Assembly (NCBI GenBank): GCA_023433505.1
Contig: JAEZCO010000042.1
Coordinates: 5,669-69,668 of the forward strand
Direction: 5' to 3'
DNA from: Bacillota bacterium
GTDB lineage: Bacteria; Bacillota; Clostridia; Acetivibrionales; DTU013
DNA length: 64,000 nt
The position numbers and the translations under genes are program-made. Numbering within the stretch: position 1 is the stretch's first letter; every line of letters starts with the position of its first letter. The notes beneath the pieces are model-generated. The model saw nothing but the letters and a program-made list of their open reading frames with translations, was not told the DNA's origin and made no database searches. Positions 6,904 to 15,444 of the stretch are shown here, one piece after another.

Positions 6904-9150
6904 TTAGTTGTATCCGGGCGATACATAGTTTATGCCTGAGACACCCGAGGGTACGAAATCGCCTCCGGGAGGCACTCCTTTGTTGACGGTCCCAACTCGA
7001 TTGGGAGTATTCCATGCAACAGAGGACAGGTCCTGCGTCGGATTTATTGTCGGCGATACCGAATCACCCAGTGTCCGGCCCGGACGCGGAGAGATCCAGA
7101 AGTTTTGTATCGTCAGGAGGTAAACCGAATCTCCGCCGGAGCCCGTTTCATCCGTCCAGAGATAGTATCCGCCGGAGCTGTCCAGCCCTATCTGTCCGGT
7201 AATATTGATATTTTTCAAAGTAACGCCGCCGATATCTCCCCGGTCACGCCGGACAAAGAAGCCCTGATAACTGCTGGATGCCGTGATCCGGTCTGCCTTC
7301 AGCTGGCTGACGCCTCCCCAGGGTTGGCAGACATCGGAGTGGGTATGTCCGATTTTCGCTCCCACCAGGTTGTCAATCCTGCAATTCTGGAACACCACCA
7401 CCGCCGCCGGGGCATTGATGGCCATGGCATCGCCTTCATGTCCCGAGCCGGCGATAATGTGAATGCCTTCGATGAAAATCGTCCCGTTGCAGCCTTCGTC
7501 AATGTAAATCGCCCTGTCGTCTCCGTCTACATTGGCTCTGATCTGGATTTCGCCGCCGATCATTCTCACATTGTGCGCATTTTTAATATGGATTTGTCCG
7601 GTAAATGTAGAAGGGGGCAGTACGATAATGGCGTCCTTCCATGCCGGATTAACCTCATAGGTACCGGAGCCGCTGACATTATAGGTTATGGTGTCAGCCG
7701 CCATCGGCGGAGGCGTCCAGGTGAGCTTGCTGTCTGAAGGCGACCCGGTAGGCGTTGGGGTCGGTGTGGCTCCCCCCATAGTGATGGTGAATTTGTCAAG
7801 GTTTATACCCCAGCTATTGGCTTCATCATTTCTGATCATAATGGTGTTTCCAGTCCCTGAATTTAATGAAATCGTTGCGGTTACTGTGCTAAAGGTATTC
7901 CAACCGCCGGTATTGGAGAAATTCAACGTCGTCCTGGTCCCGTTTACAAACAGGCCCTTGCTTGCTCCGGTATCATTGGATGCATAAGTCACAACAAGGG
8001 TCGCCGTCCCGCCTGCTCCGCCGCTGACATTGCCAACCTGGCAGGAGGCACTGCTGTTGTGCAGGTTTCCGACGCTCTGTCCGCCGGAAGCATTACTGGT
8101 GCTCATAATGGTTGCTCCATTGGCCAGAGTGCCGCTTTCCGCCTCAATTGACTGAATCCCCGGAGTGGGTGTCGGCGTTGGGGTAGGCGCGGGCGTAGAA
8201 GAAGCTCCCGCAGGAGTGATTGCCAGCTTGTCAAAATTGATCCCCCAGCCGTTGGCGGCATCGTTTTTGATCATAATGGTATTTCCGGTCCCGGCATTCA
8301 ATGTCACGGTGGTGGTTAACGTGGTATAGGAATTCCAGCCGCCGGTATTGGAAAAATTCAGCGTCGCCACCTTGGTCCCGTTTACAAACAAGCCTTTGCT
8401 TGCCCCGGTGTCATTGGATGAATAAGTTATGACGACGGTTGCCGTCCCTCCCGTCCCGCCATTGACATTTCCAACCTGGCAGGACGCATTGCTGTTGTGG
8501 AGATTTCCTATGCTCTGCCCGCCGGAAGCATTGGCATCGTTCACTATGGCTGCCCCATTGGAAAGTGTGCCGCTCTCTGCTTCAATCGACTGGGTGTCCG
8601 GTGGGGGTCCCGCTGTTTCAAACGTGGCATAGAGTGAATAATTGTATCCAAGGGATGAGCCTGACGGAAATGCTGAAGGAAACACCCCAAAGGTCTGAAA
8701 ATCATTGTAGTACAGGGTGCCTCCGGAAGTTTGATAGCCATACGTCAGAGAAGCATCCTCGCCATACCATGCAATCCAGTAAGTACCGGCTGTAAGCTGT
8801 ACCTGCGATAGAACATCCTGTGTATTCCAGCCGGCCGTGGGGACGAACTGCGCGGTTTCCGCCCTCTTGGTCCCGGGCATTCCGGATGCATTGTCATAGA
8901 TTGCCATGCTCATTTTTTTGCCATTGGGATTCGCTTTTATGTTTGCAGATATACTTTGCAATGTTGCGGTCTGGGACAGGGTGCACTTTAATGCCATCAG
9001 ATAATTTCCGGTATTGCTGTCACTGTCTGAAAGCACCGCCGCCGTGCCCATGGTGATGGCCGACGCATAGGCCTGAGGGCCGAAAGTGAACAGGTTCACC
9101 ATGCATAGTGTGCAGATCATAAAAAACACAAATGCTTTTCGTTTTAACAT
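6904..9150 (-). CDS. Secreted protein with two CBM6/35-like modules and a beta-helix C-terminus
   Basis: 748 residues. Residues 1-30 are a signal peptide ending AYASA. Residues about 32-180 form a beta-sandwich-like anchor domain. Two carbohydrate-binding modules follow at about 187-312 and 333-457, each starting QSIEAESGTL and ending GWGIN(F/L)DK; this is the CBM6/CBM35 pattern, where the leading E is a calcium or ligand contact. They are so alike that they look like a recent tandem duplication. Pro-Thr linkers separate the modules. Residues about 475-748 have the short strand repeats of a pectate-lyase-like right-handed beta-helix, with HIKNAHNVRMIGGEI. A GGGAGGTAATGG ribosome site precedes the ATG. 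It probably acts on, or binds, a plant cell-wall glycan outside the cell. Catalytic residues are not identified. Confidence 0.75.
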   Translation of the reverse strand: MLKRKAFVFFMICTLCMVNLFTFGPQAYASAITMGTAAVLSDSDSNTGNYLMALKCTLSQTATLQSISANIKANPNGKKMSMAIYDNASGMPGTKRAETAQFVPTAGWNTQDVLSQVQLTAGTYWIAWYGEDASLTYGYQTSGGTLYYNDFQTFGVFPSAFPSGSSLGYNYSLYATFETAGPPPDTQSIEAESGTLSNGAAIVNDANASGGQSIGNLHNSNASCQVGNVNGGTGGTATVVITYSSNDTGASKGLFVNGTKVATLNFSNTGGWNSYTTLTTTVTLNAGTGNTIMIKNDAANGWGINFDKLAITPAGASSTPAPTPTPTPTPGIQSIEAESGTLANGATIMSTSNASGGQSVGNLHNSSASCQVGNVSGGAGGTATLVVTYASNDTGASKGLFVNGTRTTLNFSNTGGWNTFSTVTATISLNSGTGNTIMIRNDEANSWGINLDKFTITMGGATPTPTPTGSPSDSKLTWTPPPMAADTITYNVSGSGTYEVNPAWKDAIIVLPPSTFTGQIHIKNAHNVRMIGGEIQIRANVDGDDRAIYIDEGCNGTIFIEGIHIIAGSGHEGDAMAINAPAAVVVFQNCRIDNLVGAKIGHTHSDVCQPWGGVSQLKADRITASSSYQGFFVRRDRGDIGGVTLKNINITGQIGLDSSGGYYLWTDETGSGGDSVYLLTIQNFWISPRPGRTLGDSVSPTINPTQDLSSVAWNTPNRVGTVNKGVPPGGDFVPSGVSGINYVSPGYN

Positions 9151-9198
9151 AATCCATTACCTCCCAAAATGTTTGAAATATTTTGTTCTGACAGACCA

Positions 9199-9360
9199 TT
9201 ATGCCGCATTTGTAATATGACTAAGTTGAAATCCTGCGCTGCTTGAAAATTGTATGCTATGGATGTAGCGATAGGTCACCTCATAGGCATCACTTCCTTT
9301 TGAGCATACTGCCATAGGATACAGCGTGAAATGCCATATTTCGGGAGCTTGCCGGAATAT
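9199..9360 (-). pseudogene. Possible gene remnant in the 9.15-9.6 kb gap
   Basis: In the 444-base gap between the CBM6-like gene and the solute-binding protein, one minus frame stays open for 53 codons and has protein-like composition, including APEIWHFTLYPMAVCSKGSD and YEVTYRYIHSIQFSSSAGF, ending in TAA at 9199-9201. It is preceded by an in-frame stop and has no ribosome site, so it looks like the C-terminal remnant of a lost gene. I do not recognise the family. Confidence 0.35.
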
Positions 9361-9516
9361 TTACATGGAGTTTGACGCATAACACGCAGAGTTTTGTGGA
9401 AGATACAATATCTATGTGCAAGAACTATACTACTCTAAAACAAATGTACATGCTACCGGAAAAAGCTTATAAAAATTGCCATAGTATTCTTAGAATTACA
9501 ATTGTTTCTAATTATA

Positions 9517-9557
9517 TAAAAAAAAATACGGACTGCCATGGGTAATACGGCAGTCCG
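9517..9557 (-). terminator. Intrinsic terminator of the solute-binding protein gene
   Basis: Stem CGGACTGCC (9529-9537) / GGCAGTCCG (9549-9557). On the minus strand it is followed by a long U-run (about 9517-9527). It lies 37 bases after the stop of the 9595-11334 gene. Confidence 0.8.
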
Positions 9558-9594
9558 CAAAAGCAGAGCTATTTTAAATTCTATTGTAAAAATA

Positions 9595-11334
9595 CTATTT
9601 ACCGCCGTACAGTTCCATTCTCGTCTGGATCATCTTTGTAAATTCGGCCTCGGCCTTTTCAACACCGATGTCGGTCAGTTCCTTTTGGAACTTATCCCAT
9701 GTGGCGTCAAATTCCGACGCTTTGGCCATCACTGCCGCAGGAATCCTCTTATGGTAGAGGTCGCTGTATTTCTGCATGATCACCTTGTAGTCGCTGTCAG
9801 CCGCAAAATCCAGCTGCCATGCCACGCCATACTTGCTCTTCGGAAGCTCCTCGGTCTTGGGATACAGATCCAGCTCCAGTTCGGCTCCATAGGCCTTCAA
9901 TCCGTCTACCTGGGTCTTAGAGTAACCTGCCTTGATTTCCTCGCGGGTTTCGGTAGAATACATCTGACCTGTGGAATCTGTTACACCCCAGCCATAGAAC
10001 GGCCATGGCCTTGCGCAATACAGGCCTATCCCTGTTTGCTTGATGAAGGCGGTGCTGTCATTATGTTTAAGGTCCAAAACCTCAGGAAGCAGAACTCTCT
10101 TGCCGTTTTCAACCTTGTAATGCTTTCCTTCAATGCCCCAGTTGAATAGAATCTGCGCTTCCTCGGTGCACATCCAGTCAAGGAATTTGATGGCTCTTAC
10201 CGGATCCTTGCAGCTTTTTGTTATGGCAACACCCCAGTCGCCTCTGAAGCCCGCATCTCTTGTCACCAGGGATTTCGTGCTTGCATTCAGCTGTACAGGG
10301 AACATTGCATAGGTCCTGTCCTCCATACCCGCCTTTTTCAAAGCATTGGAGCCGTCGCCCACTTCCCATCCCGCGTCAATCAAGCCCAATACCCTTCCGG
10401 AGCCTATCTTTGCGATATACTGTTCATATTTCTGTACGAAGCTTTCCTTATCAAGGAGTCCAATATCATGCATGTGATTGAGCCATCGGAAATATTCCTT
10501 TACTTCCGGGGTCCTCATTGCAAGGACTGTCTTCCCCGTGCCGGGGTCCACATACCAGTCTCCGTCATCCGGTTTGCCAGTGGCAAGCATTGCAGGATTT
10601 CTTATGGAGATCATGAAACGCCAGTCGTCCGCCAGAAGGGACAGTCCGATGGCAGGCTTTCCGTTGATGGTGGGATTCTTTGCGATATAGGTTTTGATTG
10701 CCTCCTCAAACTGCTGAACCGTTTCAATCTTTGGATAGCCCTGGTCCTTAAGTATTGCCCACTGCAGCATGAAACCCGCCTCAGGAACGCTTATTTTCCC
10801 ATCGATGCCAAAGGTTCCGAGATTGTATATGTTTTTGTCTTCCAGGCTGTAATGAAGCCTTGTAATATTGTCGCCGAACATTTTCTTGATGTTGGGGCCG
10901 TACTGGTCAACGAGCTCGTCAAGCTTGACGAAGGCGCCCTGTTTGACAAAGATATCCCTCTGGTGGGTGATATACATAAAGTCCGGATAACTTCCGCTGG
11001 CGGCTATGAGGGACACCTTCTGCGCGGCGTCGCCCACTGGATATTCGCATTTCAGCGTAACACCGGTCCGTTTGAGTATTTCCTGGGATATATCGCTCTG
11101 GAAATTGTCGTAGTATACATTCCCATCCTCATCAAACAACGTGAAGGTTATAGGCGTAGTATCCATTGCAGGCGCGGTGGTGGAATCGGCAGAAGCTGAC
11201 TGTGCCTGGGTGCCGCTGGTTTCAGCGGAAGCCGTACTGCCTGCTGTGGTGGAAGTGCCGTTAGAAGTACCGCAGCCGGCCATAACCGCTACCGCGAATA
11301 AAAAAGCGAGCAGGATGCATAGAAACTTTTTCAT
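9595..11334 (-). CDS. ABC transporter solute-binding lipoprotein (LplA type)
   Basis: 579 residues from the ATG at 11332-11334, which has an ideal AAAGGAGGAT ribosome site; a longer frame to 11415 lacks one. The signal peptide ends in the lipobox MAGC with Cys 21, then a Ser/Thr/Ala linker to about residue 55. The mature part is a family 1 extracellular solute-binding protein, with PITFTLFDEDGNVYYDN and CTEEAQILFNWGIEG, of the large type that works with LplB/LplC permeases for oligosaccharides. It should deliver a glycan fragment to the permeases at 11901-13765, from which it is separated by the repeat block at 11627-11884. Confidence 0.85.
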   Translation of the reverse strand: MKKFLCILLAFLFAVAVMAGCGTSNGTSTTAGSTASAETSGTQAQSASADSTTAPAMDTTPITFTLFDEDGNVYYDNFQSDISQEILKRTGVTLKCEYPVGDAAQKVSLIAASGSYPDFMYITHQRDIFVKQGAFVKLDELVDQYGPNIKKMFGDNITRLHYSLEDKNIYNLGTFGIDGKISVPEAGFMLQWAILKDQGYPKIETVQQFEEAIKTYIAKNPTINGKPAIGLSLLADDWRFMISIRNPAMLATGKPDDGDWYVDPGTGKTVLAMRTPEVKEYFRWLNHMHDIGLLDKESFVQKYEQYIAKIGSGRVLGLIDAGWEVGDGSNALKKAGMEDRTYAMFPVQLNASTKSLVTRDAGFRGDWGVAITKSCKDPVRAIKFLDWMCTEEAQILFNWGIEGKHYKVENGKRVLLPEVLDLKHNDSTAFIKQTGIGLYCARPWPFYGWGVTDSTGQMYSTETREEIKAGYSKTQVDGLKAYGAELELDLYPKTEELPKSKYGVAWQLDFAADSDYKVIMQKYSDLYHKRIPAAVMAKASEFDATWDKFQKELTDIGVEKAEAEFTKMIQTRMELYGGK

Positions 11335-11626
11335 GAAAATATCCTCCTTTAATTCATTTATTTCCCTAAAGCTCTCAATGGTGTCAAGAGCCATTCTCCC
11401 TGTCATCCTTCCCATAGACCCAGCTATGGACAGGATGTGCCATTACCCTAAAACTCCCAGCAAACCTGTGTCCCGGGGCATAAGTCTGCAGGACTGTATA
11501 TAATATTCCTCTCCGACTATACAGCTTATGAGGTTTCAAGGTATCTAAACAAATAAACCTGGGAATAAGATTCTATACCGGCGGCTTCCTCACCTCCTTT
11601 AATTCCGTTCCACCAGGAAGCTTACA

Positions 11627-11740
11627 ATTTCTAATGGGTACACGCCCCCATACCTTTTCGCTACACTTCGTGCGCCACGCCTATACGTGGCGTTTGAACA
11701 ACGTCTATTGCTAAGAAGAGGGGAACTGTAACGTTGTTCA
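11627..11740. repeat. Dispersed repeat copy A (shortened)
   Basis: A roughly 114-base unit: AATGGGTACACGCCCCCATACC, then CGCTACACTTCGTGCGCC, a small hairpin CGCCACG/CGTGGCG, then an 11-bp inverted repeat TTGAACAACGT (11694-11704) / ACGTTGTTCAA (11731-11741). It is a near copy of the adjacent unit B but lacks about 30 bases (CTCGCTGCAGGCGAAATGAA region). No transposase is encoded. Confidence 0.8.
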
Positions 11741-11884
11741 ATTTCCAATGGGGGCATTCCCCCATACCCCCTCGCTGCAGGCGAAATGAATTCGCCCTTC
11801 GCTACACTTCGTGCGCCACGCCTATACGTGGCGCGTTTGAACAACGTCTATTGCTAAGAAGAGGGGGACTGTAACGTTGTTCAA
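11741..11884. repeat. Dispersed repeat copy B (full length)
   Basis: A 144-base unit in direct tandem with copy A. It shares its first two thirds with the copy at 6766-6830, and the rest with copy A, including the CGCCACG/CGTGGCG hairpin and TTGAACAACGT (11837-11847) / ACGTTGTTCAA (11874-11884). It sits directly before the permease stop codon side of the 11901 gene and splits the transporter operon. It behaves like a non-autonomous palindromic intergenic element. Confidence 0.8.
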
Positions 11885-11900
11885 AGTATTCTCAATTGTT

Positions 11901-12782
11901 TCAGTTTTTTACAGCGCCGATCATCATGCCTTTCACAAAGTATTTTTGAAGGAAGGGGTAAACCACCAGTATGGGGACCGTTGCTATGATGGTTATTGTC
12001 ATTCTTATGGATTCGGGTGAAACCTTCGGCGCATTGTCCTTGTCAATATGGGTGATGGCGCCGTTCAAGGTCGTGTTCTGGAGAATTTTCATCAATTGGT
12101 ACTGCAAGGTGGAGAACCATTGTCCCCCATCGGTGTAAATATACGTATCAAACCAGGAGTTCCACTGTCCCACGGCGCTGTACAGGGCAACGGTTGCAAT
12201 AACAGGAGAACATAGAGGGAAAATGATCCGCGTAAATATGACAAAGTCATTTCCGCCGTCGATCATTACCGATTCCTGCAAGGTGGTGCCAAGGGACTCG
12301 ATAAAGGTCCGGACGATGAGAATATAAAATACGCCGACAAGTCCGGGCAGGATATAAACCAAAAAGTTATTATAAAGATGCAGCGATTTTACCAGCAGGT
12401 AATTGGGGACCATTCCTCCGTCAATATACATGGTGATAAGGAAGAGCACGGTGATTACCTTTCTTCCGGAGAAATCCTTCCGGCTCAGCACATATGCCAG
12501 CATCGTCACCGATATCACACATGTACAGGAACCCGCTACAGTGCGGATTACGGAGACTACAAAGGAATTTGCAAGATCGGGATATTTAAACACTTCAAAG
12601 TAATTTCTCAAGGTAAATTCCCTGGGCCAGAGGTATATCCCTCCTCTTGCGGCATCAACAGCGTCATTGAGCGAAATGGCAAGGACGTTGATGAAAGGAT
12701 AGAGGGTTGTTATACCCGCCGCCAGCAGCACGACAGTAAGGAATATATCAAACAGGGTGTCCGTGGAATTGGATTTTCTCAT
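11901..12782 (-). CDS. Carbohydrate ABC transporter permease (LplC type)
   Basis: 293 residues with six predicted membrane helices. The MetI-type EAA loop is visible as ESVMIDGGNDFVIFTRIIFP, and the C-terminus KYFVKGMMIGAVKN is typical of LplC/YtcP permeases of the CUT1 family. AAGGAG lies eight bases before the ATG. It starts 20 bases after the LplB-type permease and pairs with it to form the membrane channel; the ATPase is not encoded here and, as usual for this family, would be a shared MsmX-like protein elsewhere. Confidence 0.88.
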   Translation of the reverse strand: MRKSNSTDTLFDIFLTVVLLAAGITTLYPFINVLAISLNDAVDAARGGIYLWPREFTLRNYFEVFKYPDLANSFVVSVIRTVAGSCTCVISVTMLAYVLSRKDFSGRKVITVLFLITMYIDGGMVPNYLLVKSLHLYNNFLVYILPGLVGVFYILIVRTFIESLGTTLQESVMIDGGNDFVIFTRIIFPLCSPVIATVALYSAVGQWNSWFDTYIYTDGGQWFSTLQYQLMKILQNTTLNGAITHIDKDNAPKVSPESIRMTITIIATVPILVVYPFLQKYFVKGMMIGAVKN

Positions 12783-12802
12783 ATTGTTTTCTCCTTCCCG
12801 GC

Positions 12803-13765
12803 TTATATCAGGCCGCCTTCACTGTATTTCCGCGCCACTTTGTTTGCCGCAAACAAAAGGATGATGCTGACAACCGATTGGAAAATCCCAACGGCGGTCC
12901 CATAGGAATACCTTCCCATTCCAATGCCGTATTGAAGTACATAAAGAGAGATGACCTGCGAATAGTCCTGAACCAGGCTGTTTCCCATGAGGAATTGCTT
13001 CTCGAAGCCGTTGCCCACCAGCCAGCCGATGCACATGACAAGCATTACAATAATGACAGGTAAAATGGAGGGCAAGGTAATATGCCAGATTTTCCGGAAC
13101 CTTCCGGCGCCATCTGCAATTGCCGCCTCATATATCTCTGGATTTATTCCTGCAATTGCCGCCAAATATATAATTGAATTCCAGCCTGTTTCCTTCCAGG
13201 TTTCCACAATGGTAACAATGGGCCAGAAAAGCTTTTCATTGGCTAGAAACTGCACGGGCTCTTTTAAAACGCCAAGGTGGACCAGCAGATCATTTACGAC
13301 GCCTCCGTCGGTGGAAAGCAATTTTGAAAACATTCCTGCAATAATTACCCATGAAACGAAATGGGGCAGATAGGAGATGGTCTGGATTGTCCGTTTAAAC
13401 AGCGCATTGCGCACCTCATTGAGCAAAAGGGCCAGGAGAATGGCAAAAATAAAGTTTGCGACGAGGCTTAATACGCTCATTGCAAGGGTGTTTCTCAGAA
13501 CCCGGTAAAACTGCTCATCCTGGAACATGGCTTGAAAATGCTTCAGTCCCACCCACTTTTGTGAAAATATCCCCTTCATCGGAAAGTATTCCTGGAAAGC
13601 CATGGTCCAGCCCCATATGGGGATGTATTTGAATATCACAAGCCAGATCACGAAAGGGATAGACATAAAATACAGGTAGCGTTCCTTATAGAATCTTTTG
13701 AAAACAATTCCCTTTTCTTTTTTTACCGCTGTGAAAGGAATTTGCTTTTCAATATTTATTCCCAT
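12803..13765 (-). CDS. Carbohydrate ABC transporter permease (LplB type)
   Basis: 320 residues. The conserved LplB start is present: FYKERYLYFMSIPFVIW and KYIPIWGWTMAFQEY. There are six membrane helices and an EAA loop EAAIADGAGRFRKIWHITLP. GGAGG is six bases before the ATG. It is the first gene after a predicted promoter at 13855-13883 and is followed by the LplC-type partner. It lies directly downstream of the response regulator of the same locus, which probably activates it. Confidence 0.88.
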   Translation of the reverse strand: MGINIEKQIPFTAVKKEKGIVFKRFYKERYLYFMSIPFVIWLVIFKYIPIWGWTMAFQEYFPMKGIFSQKWVGLKHFQAMFQDEQFYRVLRNTLAMSVLSLVANFIFAILLALLLNEVRNALFKRTIQTISYLPHFVSWVIIAGMFSKLLSTDGGVVNDLLVHLGVLKEPVQFLANEKLFWPIVTIVETWKETGWNSIIYLAAIAGINPEIYEAAIADGAGRFRKIWHITLPSILPVIIVMLVMCIGWLVGNGFEKQFLMGNSLVQDYSQVISLYVLQYGIGMGRYSYGTAVGIFQSVVSIILLFAANKVARKYSEGGLI

Positions 13766-13854
13766 ACGAGATCCTCCAGTTATTTCACGGTGTTGTAAAA
13801 ATTGAGATTCCGGTATATTATCGGGTCGGGCCTAATAAGTTCCTCTATACTGAT

Positions 13855-13883
13855 ATCATAGCATACCGGCATTTTTATAGTAA
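13855..13883 (-). promoter_or_regulatory. Predicted promoter of the transporter operon
   Basis: Minus strand TTACTA (13878-13883), 17-base spacer, TATGAT (13855-13860). The weak -35 hexamer is what one expects for a promoter that depends on an AraC-type activator such as the one encoded just upstream. Confidence 0.5.
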
Positions 13884-13917
13884 CTGAAAAAATCTAAGCT
13901 GTTATACCCCACAAATA

Positions 13918-15444
13918 TTATTTTTCACCTTTGTACTCCGAAGGAGATACCCCCGTATACTTTTTGAATTTGCCGCTGAAGTAATCAAGGCTGTGGTAAC
14001 CGATCCTCTCCGCCACCTGATATACCTTCAAGCCTGACTTCAGCAGCAGCTTTGCGTTTTCTATCCTCACCTGCTCCAGGTAATTGTTGAAATACATGCC
14101 GGTATGATTTTTAAAAAGCTGTCCCAGATAGATGCTGTTATAGCCGAAGATCTGGGCAAGGCTTTCGATCTTGATATCCTCGCAGTAGTTCCTGTTGATG
14201 TAGTCCATGATTTTCTTCATGGGGATGTCCGGGGTGTTCCTTGCCAGTTCGTCGGATAAGGCGGATAGCCGCCCGTGCATGTATTGCTTGAGGTCGTCAA
14301 TATTTTTCCTGCTGGATATTTCGTTATTCAGCCTCAGGCTTTTCAGGCTTTCATAATTCACTATGAGCTTATTGATAATCTCAAAATAAATGCTGATGAA
14401 ATTGCTCTTGATGGCGGCTTCATCATAATTTTTAGCCAGAAAGGCATTACTCAGCTCGGTAAGGAGCTTGCCTATGCTGTCCTTGTTGTTGATGTCCACA
14501 GCCATGTACAGTCTTCCGGCGATATCGTCAAGATTGGCGTTCTTTGCTTTGAAATCCAGTCCCGCCATGATGTCCCTTTTATAGCCCACAATTTTCCGGG
14601 AGCCCCAGATAAACTTATTCTTGATCAGGTTGAAGGCCCTTTCGTACGATAGGGATATTTCATCCGTCTGACCGGTCAAGGAACCCACTGCGATAACAAA
14701 GTCGGCCCCCAGACGCTCCTCCAGGAGCTTGCGGAGATACTCGAGAGGTTTGACGTTTTCATCAAAGGAAACGTCCTTCAGAAGAATCCCCGGTATTCCG
14801 TCCATGTCGAAGACATACCCGTAATTATTACCGGCGGCAAACTCCGCCAGCTCGTTTTTCAGCCTGCTTTTCAGGCTTCTTTCCAGCGCGGTCCCTTCAG
14901 TGGAGTCCACCAGCATTACCTGGTAGGATTTCCAGGGCAACTTAAGCCGGTAAATCTGGTTGGCTTTTTCAATAACGCCGCTGCCGAACTGTCCGCTGAC
15001 AAGGCTGAGAATGATATTGTCCGTAGCTGCAGCCATGCTGTCGTTGAAATACCCTTCAAGCTTTCTTTCCTGCTCAATGGACTCGCGTATTTGGGTAACC
15101 TGAAGCGTGAGCTCATCTTCGTCAATAGGCTTGAGCAGATAGGATTCCACGCCGAGGGCAATGGACTGCTTTGCATACTGGAATTCCGAATAGCCGGTAA
15201 GAATGATGATCCTGCACGCATGCCCTCTCTCTTTGAATTCGCGGATCATCTGCAGCCCATCCATTCCCGGCATCCGTATGTCGGTGATGATAAGCTCCGG
15301 CTTTAAAAGCTCAACCTTTTCCAGGGCTTCGATTCCGTTTGTGGCTTCTCCGCAAATTTCGAAGCCCAGGCTATCCCAATCGACGGCATCCTTGAGGCCG
15401 TCGCGTACATTTTCCTCATCATCTGCAATCAGCAGCTTGAGCAA
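13918..15444 (-). CDS. Response regulator with AraC-type DNA-binding domain (YesN type)
   Basis: 508 residues. Residues 1-125 are a receiver domain: acidic pair in LLIADDEEN, phospho-acceptor Asp 55 in LIITDIRMPGMDG, and the Lys in YLLKPID. A middle region of about 250 residues is followed by two AraC-type helix-turn-helix motifs at about 405-505 with AQIFGYNSIYLGQLFKNHTG and VAERIGYHSLDYFSGKFKKY. It overlaps the kinase gene by 16 bases. It should control the transporter operon that follows, and possibly the neighbouring hydrolase genes, in response to the sugar sensed by the kinase. Confidence 0.9.
   Translation of the reverse strand: MLKLLIADDEENVRDGLKDAVDWDSLGFEICGEATNGIEALEKVELLKPELIITDIRMPGMDGLQMIREFKERGHACRIIILTGYSEFQYAKQSIALGVESYLLKPIDEDELTLQVTQIRESIEQERKLEGYFNDSMAAATDNIILSLVSGQFGSGVIEKANQIYRLKLPWKSYQVMLVDSTEGTALERSLKSRLKNELAEFAAGNNYGYVFDMDGIPGILLKDVSFDENVKPLEYLRKLLEERLGADFVIAVGSLTGQTDEISLSYERAFNLIKNKFIWGSRKIVGYKRDIMAGLDFKAKNANLDDIAGRLYMAVDINNKDSIGKLLTELSNAFLAKNYDEAAIKSNFISIYFEIINKLIVNYESLKSLRLNNEISSRKNIDDLKQYMHGRLSALSDELARNTPDIPMKKIMDYINRNYCEDIKIESLAQIFGYNSIYLGQLFKNHTGMYFNNYLEQVRIENAKLLLKSGLKVYQVAERIGYHSLDYFSGKFKKYTGVSPSEYKGEK

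Noticed and set aside
11599..11844. An 81-codon minus-strand frame with repeated RRGARSVAK text
   Set aside because: It is the translation of the tandem repeat units at 11627-11884 and not a gene.
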